NCBI GenBank assembly: GCA_014871385.1
Contig: CM026433.1
Location: forward strand, 7,227,528 to 7,291,527
Length of the DNA stretch: 64,000 bases
Reading direction: 5' to 3'
From: Ceratodon purpureus
Taxonomy: Eukaryota; Streptophyta; Bryopsida; Pseudoditrichales; Ditrichaceae
Positions within the stretch are counted from its first letter, which is position 1. Each line of letters begins with the position of its first letter. Of this stretch, positions 1 to 11,800 are shown piece after piece. Under the pieces are notes generated by a model that was not told the origin of the DNA, did no database searches, and saw only the letters and a list, made by a program, of their open reading frames with translations. The position numbers and the translations under genes are program-made.

Positions 1-93
1 CCCAGATCCGCTTCTTCGATCTACCTCGAAATGGATGCCCATCACTAAGTTAAATGCAATTCGGGTTGGGGCGGCTGCAAATCCGGTTTCTCC

Positions 94-934
94 TTAACCC
101 CTGATGTTGAATGCCCTCAAAATTGCAAAAAACCCTCAAAACTTCCCTCTTTAAATGCAAGGTGCAAATTTTTGATTTTTTATGTATTTTTGAGTATGCA
201 ACCGTAAGATCTTGTACCTAGCTTGTATGTGCATATGTATATCAAATCTCAAATTTAAATTCCTTACCAATTGTGAGATCGTAATGTTTAAAGATGAAAA
301 AAAGGTTTTTTTGATTGTTGGAAAAGGGGTAATTGGTTTTTTGAGGGCCAAAAAAACCATTTTTGGTAGAAAATTTGATATGAGGTTTTTCAAAATTCTT
401 GTTTTTAGGTGAGTCAGGAACATGCCTTTGCAATTTTTATCCTCATACGACTTATAAAACCTAAAGAAATGCTTGATTATTCACATAGAGGTATGCTGAA
501 ATTCAACTACAAAGGCCAATCTTTGACAATAAAAAAGGCATGTGAAGAATAAATGGATTGAAGATCCAAACGGTGAGATCATGCCTTAAATTCTTATTTA
601 CTTGAATAAAAAACAAAACTTGAAAAAAGATAAAATCTCAATTTTTGGTGAATTTTTGAAGTTTCTGCACTTTAATTGATTTTATGCAGTTTTTGAGAAT
701 AAATGAGCATTAGGGCAGTTTTGGGCAGATTTCAAATAGTGTTTTCTAACTTTGACTGGGAATATCTCCTAAAGTATGAGGATTTTTGAGGCATGAGATA
801 ACTTTTTGGAAAGGTGTGAAAAAAATCTACAATCTACCAAAAGTAGAAACTTCATTTGATCTAAAGTTAGTATCTGCGAGCTTGGCCGGACCAAAATCGA
901 CCATGATTGGGTTGATTTCAACATTAGGGGTTAA
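94..934. mobile_element. MITE-like element with TTAA target duplication
   Basis: An AT-rich element without coding capacity. It is bounded by inverted repeats CCCCTGATGTTGAA (98-111) and TTCAACATTAGGGG (917-930), 13 of 14 bases complementary. TTAA lies directly outside on both sides (94-97 and 931-934), as expected for a TTAA target-site duplication. The body is about 833 bp. A diverged inverted relative lies at about 21,960-22,612 and ends in a similar TTCAACTTTAGGGA followed by TTAA, so this is a repeat family. TTAA duplications are known for piggyBac-like and Kolobok-like elements; which one mobilised this element is not visible here. Confidence 0.7.
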
Positions 935-1560
935 ATATAAGTGGGGCTAATAAAAGGCTGCTTCTTAGTTTGATTTTTTTTTTGTTTTCTTTTTACCAAT
1001 CAATGTAATAATCAATTGAGAAGAATACAATCATGGACTAAAGGAGCAAGGCTAGTTGGCAAGCAAGTTTCTTGTATTTTTATGAGCTTTTAATGATAAA
1101 TCTCTTGCAAGCTAAGGTTAGTTTTCCTAATACCAACCACCGCCCCAAAACCAATGTGTAGATTCCTTAAAATCGATCATGCCTAATTCCTAGATTTTTG
1201 GAAATCGGATGTACCTCATTTCTACATTAGAGCATGTGATCGGAATTGGGTCAGAGGTTACTTTGCACTTTGAAATTCTGTAGAAAATTGAGAATGCATA
1301 TTTCTTGTTGCAATTTTTTCCAATCTCCATGAAATCCTATTTCGAAAGCGGTCATAATTTTTTTTGGATTTAACACTCCCAAATATAAGTCAGATTGTTT
1401 AGGTGGTTAGTTATAGGACAGCCTACTTTAGACCCCAGTGACAATTTATCACCTTGCTTGAGGCAGTCCCACTGCAGACCTTTCCAAGTGGTATAGTTGC
1501 CTTCTAATTTTGAATGTATAAGCCTTGGAAGTTTCATGGAGAGGCCCCCTAAACTAAGGG
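935..1560. other. AT-rich intergenic DNA
   Basis: No credible exon, RNA gene or repeat structure seen here on either strand. Confidence 0.6.
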
Positions 1561-1577
1561 GCGCTTTACACTATGGA

Positions 1578-1653
1578 CCAAGAGCCATGACCATAGAAAT
1601 TAAATCATTTTCATGGTCATAGCACTTGGTCATAGCACATGGTCATAGCACTT
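1578..1653. repeat. 13-bp tandem repeat with inverted copy
   Basis: Three consecutive 13-bp units of the form GGTCATAGCAC(T/A)T occupy 1615-1653. The complementary core ATGACCAT lies at 1587-1594 and again near 1681 (GACCATG), so the stretch can fold back on itself. It sits about 75 bp outside the left terminal repeat of the 11-kb transposon and is probably part of the pre-insertion DNA. Confidence 0.6.
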
Positions 1654-1726
1654 GGTTACAAGTACTTGGCCAAAAGTCGTGACCATGAAAAATCAAAAAT
1701 TGGATATGAAGTGGCTTGGTTTCTCC

Positions 1727-1762
1727 TTCATTAGGAGCAGTTTGGGGTCTCCAACGGGCCTT
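1727..1762 (+). repeat. left terminal inverted repeat of 11-kb transposon
   Basis: The inner 17 bases, GGTCTCCAACGGGCCTT at 1746-1762, are a perfect inverted match to 12774-12790. The outer TTCATTAGG (1727-1735) matches 12801-12809 in the same register. The ten bases between are only partly conserved. The equal spacing shows that both blocks belong to one 36-bp repeat. Confidence 0.85.
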
Positions 1763-1808
1763 TTCCATGTTATTTGTGCCAAAATTTTGGGCATGCCCGT
1801 GCACTTTA

Positions 1809-1835
1809 CCTGCTGGCACCAACTGTGCCAGCAGG
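1809..1835. repeat. subterminal hairpin, left end
   Basis: CCTGCTGGCA (1809-1818) and TGCCAGCAGG (1826-1835) are perfect 10-bp inverted arms around a 7-nt loop. They sit 46 bp inside the left terminal repeat. The arms contain half sites of the GCTGNCAGC palindrome found throughout this transposon. Confidence 0.75.
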
Positions 1836-2495
1836 TCGCCAAAAGCGAGCCAAATCGCGAATGGGGGGGTCCGGCCAATAGTCGCGCAGGAAGGCTTCCC
1901 TCCCCCGCGCGTGTAGTCCCGCAGGTCGAGAACGGAGCCTCTTCGCGCACGGAATTCGAGCATTGCAGAAGGGTGTCAGCGGTGGTGGGCTTTATGAACT
2001 CCTGCAAAACTGACTCCACAGGCCACCTACCGAAATCGAATTGCCGCTCCCCCTTTGAGATGCAACGTGCACAAGGTGTTGATGTCGAAATGCTGCCAAC
2101 GGTCATTCCGAACCTCATGCGTTCCCCTGAGAGAGTTGTTGTCGTTGCGTTGTCAAGCAGGATGGAGCGGTGGAGGCCTCCAAAGGCTGGGCGAAGTTGT
2201 TCGATTTCGGTTGTGGGTGGTCACGCATTGTGCAGTAGAGATTTAGGGTTTAGCTGTAGTGGTCTTCCAACGCTGCCAGCGGTCTGCCATCCACATAGGT
2301 TGGAGAGAGTACCTGAGTTGGGAATTGGGGTTTCGGGATGAGGTTTTAGGGTAGGTCGTACCTTGGTTGCGAGGCCGTGGACACAGGTTTCAGCCGTTCG
2401 TGATGGCGGAGGGTGTGTTGACAGCGTGAAGTTCTGGCGGTTGATGACAGCGACGACACCATTTGTAAGTTTTTGAGTTCACAGTCGAAAATTTC
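1836..2495. other. left subterminal, non-coding part of transposon
   Basis: GC-rich stretch between the left terminal repeat and the first gene. It holds one exact GCTGCCAGC site (2272) and a near match GCTGCCAAC (2092). An open frame crosses it but starts outside the element and reads through the terminal repeat, so it is probably not a gene. A GTAAGT at 2464 followed by TTCACAG at about 2480 could be a 5'UTR intron of the downstream gene. Confidence 0.5.
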
Positions 2496-3837
2496 ATGCA
2501 TTCTAGTGGTATGGCTTCACGGCCAAACTCCCTCGTACAGAGTGTCATTCTGCATAATACTCAAGACTTGGAGGGCAACTGGATCCCCATGAGGGTGGAT
2601 CGTGATTCATGGGTTATGCTGCAACCAGCGTCGGATGGGCCTTGGGGTAGAGAGGCAAGGCGACATGGTGGAGAAAATTTTCGGGGGGCCTTCAAAGCGC
2701 AGATCAGAGATTTCTCTTGGATCTCCACGGAGCATGGAGCATGCGACCTCGATAAGGTGCTTGTGCAACATGCATATCAACCAAGGCATCTGCGCTTGGA
2801 TCCTACGGAGGCAGCAACCAAATTGGGAATGGCAAACTACCTGTACGCGTCGGTTTCGGAGGATTGGGTACATCCTGCATCTATCCTTGGTCCCATTCTT
2901 GTGCTCCATGTTGAGATTGGGGAGGCAACACGGAATCGACAGAGCCACGCGGAGTTGCTGGACATAGGTACATTCTTCCTTGGTGGTCTGTATTTGCCTC
3001 CAACAGGTGACACGCTGTACGGGAAGGTTGAAGCACTCCCGCTTCCAGAGTTCAACGATGTGGAGTGGCCTTTGCCAGACATGCACACATCTGAGGCGTT
3101 TATAACAAAGCTCACTCTTGATTTTGCAAATGCCATGAAAGCAACAACTGGTAGCAGCTTCGTCCACCACCAATGGTTTATGCCAATCCATGTTATGGTT
3201 GATTTGTTTGCGGTAGCTGCTGACAGCATTAGGCGGACACCTACATTGTTTGTTTTGAGACTTACTCCATCCGAGGCTCTGCTGAGCAGTCTAATGAACC
3301 CAGGGTGGAACGAGAAGTTCCACATTGGCCAAGATGTCATCAAGTGCGTTGCCAACAGGACCAGCATTGTTTTCCGCTATCACATGGGAAGACAAACATT
3401 TTACACCAGGTTCATGTATACAAGGTATAGGGGGGCTGCCAACAGTCAGTGGGAAGCGTTGGATCACCTACCAGAGGAGGTGATGGTGGAAGTGTCTTGT
3501 ATGTTTAGGGGGAACTTGCTGCCAACATTCGAAGTTGGCAAGGGTTGGCCAGTATCCCACCTGCGGCACGAAATTGCAATGGCACTTGGAGATGACGTAC
3601 CTGGGCAGTACAACCTGGTTTTGATAGAGGCCAACGGTGTTCGTGAGAAAAAGGTACGAGTCTAGCCGAATTCATGTAGTCGTTTTGATGTGTTGGGAAT
3701 TGGCTGTTCAGAGCTCCTTGCTGCCAGCAAACGAATATGACAGGATTTGTTGGATGCAGATCAACCAGCGCCATGAGAGACACCTTACAGCTGCGGATGT
3801 CACGGTTCCCAAAAGGATGAAGATTGTGGAGCTGTAG
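2496..3837 (+). CDS. transposon-encoded protein of unknown function (427 aa)
   Basis: I do not recognise this family. Two exons, 2496-3653 and 3712-3837, are joined in phase 0 across a 58-bp intron (donor AAG|GTACGAG, acceptor GGCTGTTCAG). The start ATG at 2496 is the first in a long open frame; a possible 5'UTR intron lies just upstream. The protein is globular with no signal peptide, membrane segment or clear metal motif. The last ~75 residues (from LPTFEVGKGWPV through LVLIEANGV to KIVEL) loosely resemble a ubiquitin-like beta-grasp layout, which is only an impression. It is the only plus-strand gene in the element and is convergent with the RING-like gene. The second exon contains a GCTGCCAGC site. 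An accessory role in transposition is inference from location. Confidence 0.65.
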
Positions 3838-4818
3838 GAAAAGTGATTTCGGGGATGGGTAGTCACAGTATGTCGGAAGTCATTAGGTTCTTCGCGAAGT
3901 CGTTAGCGAGTTCAGGTAGTGGTTCTACTTACCATTCAGGACTTTCTGTGGGACATCCTGTATTAACGTGTTATATGGAGGCAAATTTGTGATTACCCTT
4001 GATCTTCGTGCTGCCAGCGGAAATAGAAAAGAAAAACAGTTACAATTACCAGTGGTGAATCCTAGGGTGCAAAATGAAAAATAGAATAAAATACAAGAAG
4101 TCTGAAGAATGGCCGGGGTTTCAGAGGGCCTGGGTCTGAATCGCAAAATTGCTTCGAACTTGTGGTGGCGCCATTGACGCTGGAGCCTGCTGCCAGCGCA
4201 AAATAAGAAAAGAAAAACAATTGCATACAATAGAGCACATGACCCTTCAGAGGCACAAAATGGAGTTTGGCACTTGACAAATATGAAGTAATTAGGAAGG
4301 AATGTAAAGTTTGTTACTTCCTCCGAAGAGGCTGGCTCCTTCGTGAACCTGGTGCTCTGAACTGGCAATGGCGGGCACAATGCAGCCCTTGGTGCCAACA
4401 AAGACGAAAAAATGAAGGTTGCAAATAAAAAAAGAACCACGCTTGATTCTAATAGAATAAGATAAAAATAAAAAACAGTTGTACATAAGAGATGAAGTAG
4501 GTCGCAGATGGTAAATAACAACAATGGCCAAAATTGAAAGGGACCATGGTGGCGAATAATGAAATAAGAAAAAAAAAAAAAAATGGCGGCTAAAGAGCAG
4601 CCCTTGCTGTCAGCAGTCCACAATAAAGAAGAAATACAGTTGCGAATAAAAAGGAAGGGTTACAAGAATGCCATATCTTTCAAAGAGACATGGCAGTCCA
4701 GAGGCAAATTGTTTTCAAGTTCGGAAAAGTTTAAGAAATGTAGCCCATAAAAGTCCGGACCAAAAGTCGCTGCCAGCAAACCCCTAACCCGGCCTACGGA
4801 ACTATCTAAGGTGGGAAT
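3838..4818. other. convergent 3' intergenic region of transposon
   Basis: Lies between the 3' ends of the plus-strand 427-aa gene and the minus-strand RING-like gene. It carries four exact palindrome sites (4010, 4189, 4606, 4769) and poly-A/T tracts such as 4568-4584. Minus-strand open frames here are pyrimidine-rich and low in complexity and do not look coding. Confidence 0.55.
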
Positions 4819-6755
4819 CTACTCCACGGCTGCATCTGTGGCAATTGCCTCAACAAGGCTGGACAGTCCCTCCATGTTGGTGTCGTCCTCGTTCTTCTCA
4901 GCTGCACCTGGTCCTTGCGTGGTGGCGGATGAGCCCTTGTTCCCTTCTCCGGATAGGGCTGCCTGGGTCTCATGAGGAGAGCGTTGCGTGGGATCGAACG
5001 CCAGGGAGTCTGAGTCGGGGAGAGCATCCTCTGTAGTTGCTGCCAGCAAACAAGAATTAGAAAATAAGAATTATTCGGATGTAACAACGAATTAGGCAAG
5101 TAGCAATGGGCAGATAGGTTAAGGGGCAACAAACCTTGGTCGCCCTTGGTCTTCTTCCGCGGAAGCGCGGCCACAGAGGGGGCAGCGGGCCTCTTGCTGC
5201 CAGCACGTGGTGAAGCAGGCTCGGCCAGGAAGATCTCCTCCGTGAGACGTAACTCCTCCGCGGCCTTGGAGTCGAGGTGGAAGCCCCACTGCCCAAGCCA
5301 TCCTCCAGTCATCCCCCGCTCGCATCGACGGCACCGGGCGTCTTGGGAGAAGACTGCCTCAAACATACAATGGGGATGTGCCAAGCAGCCGCAGAACAGA
5401 GGTACGCAGCAGGTGTCAACGAAGTAACGCTCGCAGAAGGGGCATGGGTCGTTCAGGGCTATTGGCAACACCTGGAACTCCAATGGATAACGAGCCAGCA
5501 CCTTCTTCGGGCGCAAGAAAGCTGAAGCCAACTCCAAGGCCGAGATCTCCGCTGTTAGCGCGGAGACCTCGGCGTGGCGTCTCTGCTCATCGGCTTCCAT
5601 CTCCTCCAACTTCTTGTAGACCCTGTCAATGCGGGCTTGGGCCTCAAGGAGTGCCTTGCTTGCAAGCCCCAACTTGTCTTGGCCTAAGCGGGCCGCGTGA
5701 TCAAAGCGCCTCTTCTCTTGGTCGTTGCCATCAGCCGCGGCCTTCTTGGAGGCCTCGCGGGCGGAGAAGATGTCGTCATAGAGCTTGGACTCCTCGGCCT
5801 CCTTGGCCTTGATGTAGTCCCGCTGGGTTGCAAGGTCGACCTTGACGCGGTCCCGGCTGGCCTCCACCTTCAGAAGTGCCGCCTCCAAGGACTTCTTCTT
5901 GAGGCGCTGCTGCTCCAGGACCTGCTTCGGATCCGTTGCCACCAAGGGCTGCACCTTGATGGCAACGGCAGCAAGGGCCTTCACGGACTTCTTCTCAGCC
6001 ACAGCCTTGGCAGGAGGGGGCAGGGATCTAGGTCCCCTGACCTTCTTCGCCTCCGCGGCCGTGATCAAAGCCTTGAAGGTGGCTCCAACTGGCTTGGCTC
6101 CTCCGCTCGACTCCGCCCCTCCTCCCTTGCCCTTGCTGCGAGCACCGGGGATGTGGCGAGCGAGGAAGTCGATAATGGCTTCAATCTGCTCCCTCAAGGC
6201 CGGGGGAGTCAACTTCTGCGGATTACGCCCTGGCAGCTTCTCACGCCCCTTCACAATTGCCTCCGCCTTCTGGGCGAAGTTGACATCCACGCCCTTCTCA
6301 AAGTAGAGGTGGCAAGCCCGAAGAAAGGAGGTCCCGAATGCCCAGTTGTCGGGGTCACCTCCATAAGTCCACCGGTATATCTCGCAGTATTTCCTCTGGG
6401 CCTCCGGATCCTCACAGTCAGCAACGTAGTGCCGCCCAGAAGAACGCTCTGGCCATCTGTCGATGAAGTCGGCCTTCCTGCAATGCTTGTTGCCGCTGAG
6501 GTCACTGAACTTGAGCCCCTTGTTGGAGAGCTGCAAGGTGCGGGCGAAGAAGTCCTCATTGTAATCCGCAGCCTGCCTACCCAGCAGAAATGGGGCGAGG
6601 TGGTGGAGCTGTGCATGAAGTGCAGGGGGTAAGCCGTCCAAGTCGAAGGCGTCATCCCACGGCGTCTCAACATCGTTGCCATCCTCCTTGCTGTCAGCAA
6701 CCTCGACAACCTCCTTCTTCACGACGGCCTCCTTTCCCTTCCTACGGCTCGACAT
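4819..6755 (-). CDS. RING-like zinc finger coiled-coil protein, transposon-encoded (613 aa)
   Basis: Two exons: 6755-5135 and 5039-4819, joined in phase 1 across a 95-bp intron (donor GTTTGT, acceptor TTTGCTGGCAG). I chose the ATG at 6755 (MSSRRKGKEA) because a Lys/Arg-rich, nuclear-type start follows; an in-frame ATG 54 bases upstream is possible. Order: basic N-terminus; globular domain (~40-200) with conserved-looking Trp/Tyr residues; Ala/Lys-rich linker; long charged coiled coil (~290-410); cysteine cluster at ~438-478 beginning CPFC, with GC, H and CRRC pairs as in RING-type fingers; basic stretch; acidic C-terminal tail. RING domains often act as ubiquitin E3 ligases; here that is inference, and DNA or protein binding is equally possible. 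An overlapping 311-aa antisense frame is a shadow. Confidence 0.7.
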
Positions 6756-8816
6756 CCCTGGCGCTGGTAGTACAAAAACAACACGTTTTACGAAAGGGGG
6801 ATCGCGCATGGCAGCTGAAAGGAGAGAAACGGACAGGGTATTATTCTTGCAGATTAGAGATTTAAGCTACACATCTCTAAACCATTACCCCCCGCGACCC
6901 TAGCAGCCATTGCTGAGCAACTCTATTCTCTTCACCATGGTCGGTACGCTCCAACATGGCCAACCGCAACATAAGGAGGAGCAAGGTTGCAAAAAAATAG
7001 ACACGATCAGATCACTAACCTCGCAATGCTTCACTGTCAGCGGTGGAAGACGGTGCAGCTTGAAGCCCCTCTCGCCGCGCGTGACAATGCGCCTCTAGAT
7101 TCTGCAGCCGAGAAACCTCCACCTCACCCCACGCTCCCAGCCCTGCTGCTCCACCCCGCTTCTTCTGCTATAGCTCACCCTCCCCTCTCTCCGGCTGGCC
7201 TCGGTTCTTCTCCACTCCGCTCCTCACGCTGCAGCTCCACGCCCGCTCCTCACTTCGCCAATGAGCTCCACGCCTACTCCTCACTATTCGAGAGCTCCAC
7301 CCCGCTCCTTGTGCTGTACCCCCCTCCCCTCGGGCTCCCGACCGTGCTGCTCCTCCCCACACCTTGCGTTGTAGCTCCCAACCGCAAGAACTCGCCTTCA
7401 GCTCCACGGCCGCTCCTCACGTGACCCTCAACGCGAGCTCCGTGTAATGCAGCTCCGCCCCGCTCTATCACCTTCCGTGACCCACCACAGTGCTTGCGCT
7501 TCCGTTTCTTCTTGCCAACGACGTTGCTGCTCTTCCTTCGTCCTCCTTGCTGTACCTCCCCGCAGCTCTCGACCCTGCTGCTGCTCCTCGCTCCCGACCT
7601 TGCTGTACCTCTCCGCAGCTCTCGACCCTGCTGCTGCTCCTCGCTCCCGACCTTGCTGCTCCAAAACCGCTCACGACCCTCTTGCTCCACCTGCCGTTGA
7701 ATCTCCACGGCCCTCCTCGACGGCTCGCTCCTCACGCTGCAGCTGCTTCGTGCAGTCGACCGCAACGGCCCCTTCCTTCAAAGTCGTTGCTGGCGGTACT
7801 CTTCGTCTCCTCACGCGATCCTGAACGACCCAAAGGGGGTGCGTGACTGTACCGCCCTCTGAACATCCAACTTCCCCACGGCGCCCACAAAACTGCCAAG
7901 GTAATTGCAATCGCGAGGGCGCTTGCTGACAGCAAGAGGACGACTGAAGAAGACAGAGGAGCTGAAGAGGTGTTGGAGTCAACGGAGGGTGTCGTATGGG
8001 AACAAGGCAGGAAAAGAGAGAGGCCTTCCTGCCCGAGTCAACCACATGTGCGTCCTTGGAAACTAGGCCGGGTTTACTTCAAGAGGATATTGGAACGCTT
8101 TTAGGGGAGGTTTGGGGGGCTTAGAGGGAGTTGAGAGTCTCAAACAGAGTTTAATGAAGGGAGGTTGAGGAGTTGGTGCAAAGCTCTCATTTCTCCCTTA
8201 ATTGCCACTCCATGCAAATGATTGCCATGGCCCTAAACCACACATCCCCATTTGATGTGGGTACTTAGAAAATCGTCTTAGAAATTAAAATCTTAATTTG
8301 AGCGTGACCGGTACATATGATTACTAAGACCATTAATTATGAAGATTAATAATTGCATGGACTAGGCACTTTAGTGAGCTATCCACAAAACAAGTTTAGG
8401 GGAGAAACATGGCCTAACTCATTCAAAAAAAACATTGTTGCCAGCCACATTCTACATAGCTATAACATAATTACCAAGACACATTGCGGCCAAGTCACAG
8501 ACGGCCATTGCTCGCGTCGTCACTGTACTCCTTGCTGCCAGCGACCTCACTGTCAGTGGAATCACTACCTTCTCCATGGGTGCCTCTTTAATAATTATCA
8601 AGAGTAACATAGCAATGGATAAGCCATTTTAGGCAATTCCTGGATAAAATCCGAATCTTTTTTATAAATCTATTCGTAAATGGCTATTCTAGAATATAAA
8701 CCAAAAAACATGTTCAAGAAAAAACCACTGTCTACTCCGATTAAAAAAATAAAAAATAAAATAAGGACTTGTCACATTCTAGAATAGCCATCCAATGAGT
8801 TTAGAACGCATTGTAC
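6756..8816. other. internal promoter/intergenic region of transposon
   Basis: Holds the 5' side of the RING-like gene and the 3' side of the transposase gene. The stretch 7,050-7,830 is C/T-rich and repetitive (CTGCTGCTCC, GCTCCACGC, CTCCTCAC), so long frames there are low-complexity artefacts. Exact palindrome sites lie at 7925 and 8534. From 8,200 to 8,815 the sequence becomes AT-rich with no coding signal. Confidence 0.55.
7561..7659. repeat. 53-bp tandem repeat, about two copies
   Basis: A unit beginning CGCAGCTCTCGACCCTGCTG starts at 7561 and again at 7614, a period of 53 bp, within the CT-rich part of the transposon. The surrounding 7,150-7,430 contains looser copies of related CTCC/GCTCCAC motifs. 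Confidence 0.7.
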
Positions 8817-11800
8817 TCAATTCACACGGGTCACAGGGTCGCTGCCAGCGTCATCGCTGTCCACGTTGTTGCCAGCATCGTCACCGTCACTGGAGTTGAG
8901 ACCTTCCTCAGGATCCACATTGTTGCCATCCTCCCCGGGGTCATCTTCGTTGGCAGATCCTCTTGCTTGATCATTGTTGGCTCCATCACCTCCAACGGTG
9001 TTATCACACACCCAAGCTTTGCCAACACGCCGTCGCCTTGACCGCCAATTCTCCAAAGCCCTGGCAGCATTTGATCGATGCCATTGTTCTCGCCTTCTAC
9101 GCGTAGCCTCCAATCTTGCCTCATCATCCGGGGTATTGAGAACCCTGGTGGACTCTAATTTCTTCTTATACCGATGCTGTATATTTCGGTACCAATGCTG
9201 GAATTGTTGCAAAATAACACTGATGCGCTCTTTGCCACCACCGTGAGCTGTATGCGCTTGATTCGCTGCCTTCGCTTGATGATGGGATTTCTCCATACCC
9301 TGGCAACTCCATACGGCCAGACTACCGTATTCCTCCACAAACCAACTGCCATGCCTGACAATTACATGCTGTCAACAGCCACTCCAAGGTTAGTCCTGGA
9401 TAGAGAATTGACGAAAGTGAGGTCAGCCATCAACCCCTAATTCATCCCAAACTTCGTTCATATAACTCACCATGTAGTGCGACACATGCTCCTCTCCGAA
9501 GGCCTCCAAAAATGTTCTCCCCCACGTTTCTATCTTCCCTTTGAACTGGAGTCGTTGCTCTGCTGTGAGCACCAAGCCGCTGAAATATGGTAGAACCTCT
9601 TCAAAGGCTTGCCACATAGCAGCCCTTGCCCTACGATGTGCACCGCCGCCACTATTATTGCTCTCTGCTTGACATATGTCTTTCCAGGCCTTGTCGTTTC
9701 CAGACCATACGCTTGGTTTAAATAGTCTGCTAGCAACAACCACACTGAAAGATGGCTTCTGTGGCACATTCCCTCTGCTGCCACTCAGTTTCGGATCCTT
9801 TCTAATCTCCACATTGCCACCGTGAGCCCCGATAGCTGACAAGGACTTCTCCATTTGCTCTATGGCTGTAGCCCTCAGTCTTTGATCTTGTATGTTCCAG
9901 ACATAAATGATGTGTTGATGCACAATCTTCTCCGCTAGGCGAACTAGGGCGTGAAGTGTACAAATGTGCACTCTTTGCAACGGAATTGGCAAGATAGGCC
10001 TCCACCTTATATGTGCACGCATGTCACATGGTTCTGGCTCCACAGAGTTGGCAAACAGTCCCCCCACCCAATTCGGTTTCCCACGTTTTCTGATGGCAGC
10101 ACTCGCCTGGCTTGCTGTCCCTACGGTAGGCTTAGCCCTCTTCTACTCGCAGTATATGCAGTTCATCGCACGCGACGGCCCCGACTGAAGCCCGTACATA
10201 CACTTGATCGTCTTCATGTCCGCAGCGAGATGCCACTCCACATGGAATTCTCCAACTTCAGGGACCGTGAGTTTCTCGCCACTGGACTGTGCTGCAATCA
10301 CAGATGGAAATTTGGATTTCCCAAATATCCACGACAGAACTTCGTAGGACTCTTTTTCCACTTGAAAGGTTGCCACTGGCCAGATTTCCTGCTCTGACTG
10401 GACTGAGAAAAACAAGGCATGGTTTCTCTGAATGTCTGGGTCGAGCGCCCTATTCATCAATGTGATGCTGACCCGTTCAAACTTCTTGCCATTGACAATC
10501 TCGGCCTCGTCCAATTTCATGACAAATACCAGCGGTGCCCCTCTTAACTCTGTGGAAACATGGCGAGTGGATGTGTAAGTCACGGTTAATTGATAAATAA
10601 CCCTGCTGACAGCAAACTCTGAAAACAATAGTCTGAGGTGATTACGTTACCTTCTTCCGTGATGCCGTAGAAGATCACCATGCTCCTTTGGACCACCTCA
10701 AGGTCTGTGAATAGGGAATTCTTGTCAGTCAAAACGACTTCCTTTACCATGTCCTCAGACTTCTTGTTCTTCTTAGAACTTGCTGGCAGCGTAAGTCGAC
10801 CTTCAGCATGGTAGTATTCGCCAATATACTGTGGCAGGTTTGCATTTAACTCCTGCCAAAGCAGTTTCACGTGATAAGGGCTCGGCAAAATACTCCCGGA
10901 GATTCCTTTGTTCAGAGCAGCAATGGGAGCCTTCACAGATTTGTAGAGAGCACCATATCCCCGATGGGAAACCCCTGCCTGGTCGCAAGCAGCAAGAATT
11001 TTGTCCGGTCCAATACTCTTACCAATCGATTTGATCACATTTTTCGCAATATCTGACTTAACATGTGCCATTGCAGGCTGAGAAGCGAGTGCTACACCTT
11101 CATGCCGTGACAAAATTCGAGCTAGTGCTACTGCAGTCCTATTTTGGGACTCTTTATCCCCCCGCAGTCGAGAGCACTTCCGGTTCTCTCGGTTCCTTTC
11201 GACAACAAACTCCACCACATCTGGTTGCAGCACTGTCCGCACAAGCTTCACTCTTGCTTTTGATCCACCTGATCCAGGTTTTAACTCGTGAATCCTTCTG
11301 AGAGCCCTCCTCCTATTTCGCATGCCCATGGGGGTCTCCTTCTCGAAGCTGGCCCTCCGCTGGCAGCGTTCAACGTCTTCTTGGAGACCCCGCACATGGC
11401 GCTCCAATTGCTCCACCCTTTGGGCATGGCAATCACGGACAGCCTGTAATTCAGCTTGCAAATCCCTGCATTTCTTCTCTAACTCAAGGCAACGCATTCT
11501 CCCCAATTGGACATCTTGGGCTGCCCTTGAGTTGCTGGCCAGAGCTTCGCCTCTAAGCTGAAGCACTTCTTCGCTCAACTGTGCCAACTGGATCCACGTC
11601 TCCTCCTGTGTAGGACCATGTACACAATGATCCAGCAGCCTGTGTGTATATCCGCGAAGACCCTGCTCTCCATGACATATGAATTCAACGAACTCTTTTA
11701 GCGACTTGATTGGAGGTGGCTTCCCTGTCATTGGGTCAACAGGGTAAATGTCTCCATTGATCCACAAGTCAATGTTCGTGTCTCCACGCAACCTCCGTGT

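Noticed and set aside
1652-2341. 229-codon plus-strand open frame
   Set aside because: It starts outside the transposon, runs through the terminal inverted repeat and a hairpin, and has no domain; the composition is that of GC-rich non-coding DNA.
5036-5047. GCTGNCAGC as a conserved splice-acceptor motif
   Set aside because: It serves as an acceptor in the RING-like gene, but most copies are in exons or spacers, so splicing cannot explain the family.
5697-6632. 311-codon plus-strand open frame
   Set aside because: Exactly antisense to the RING-like gene; its Leu/Gly-rich sequence is the shadow of Lys/Ala-rich codons on the other strand.
7274-7765. 163-codon minus-strand Arg/Ser/Glu-rich frame
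   Set aside because: Low-complexity translation of the CT-rich tandem repeat; open in several frames on both strands.
10143-10145. In-frame TAG in the transposase
   Set aside because: First read as a nonsense mutation, but a 57-bp phase-2 GT-AG intron (10090-10146) removes it and gives a natural CIYCEKRGKPNW junction.
10619-10650. 32-bp intron in the transposase
   Set aside because: Too short for plant splicing. An acceptor at TTTCCACAG gives a 101-bp intron in the same phase.
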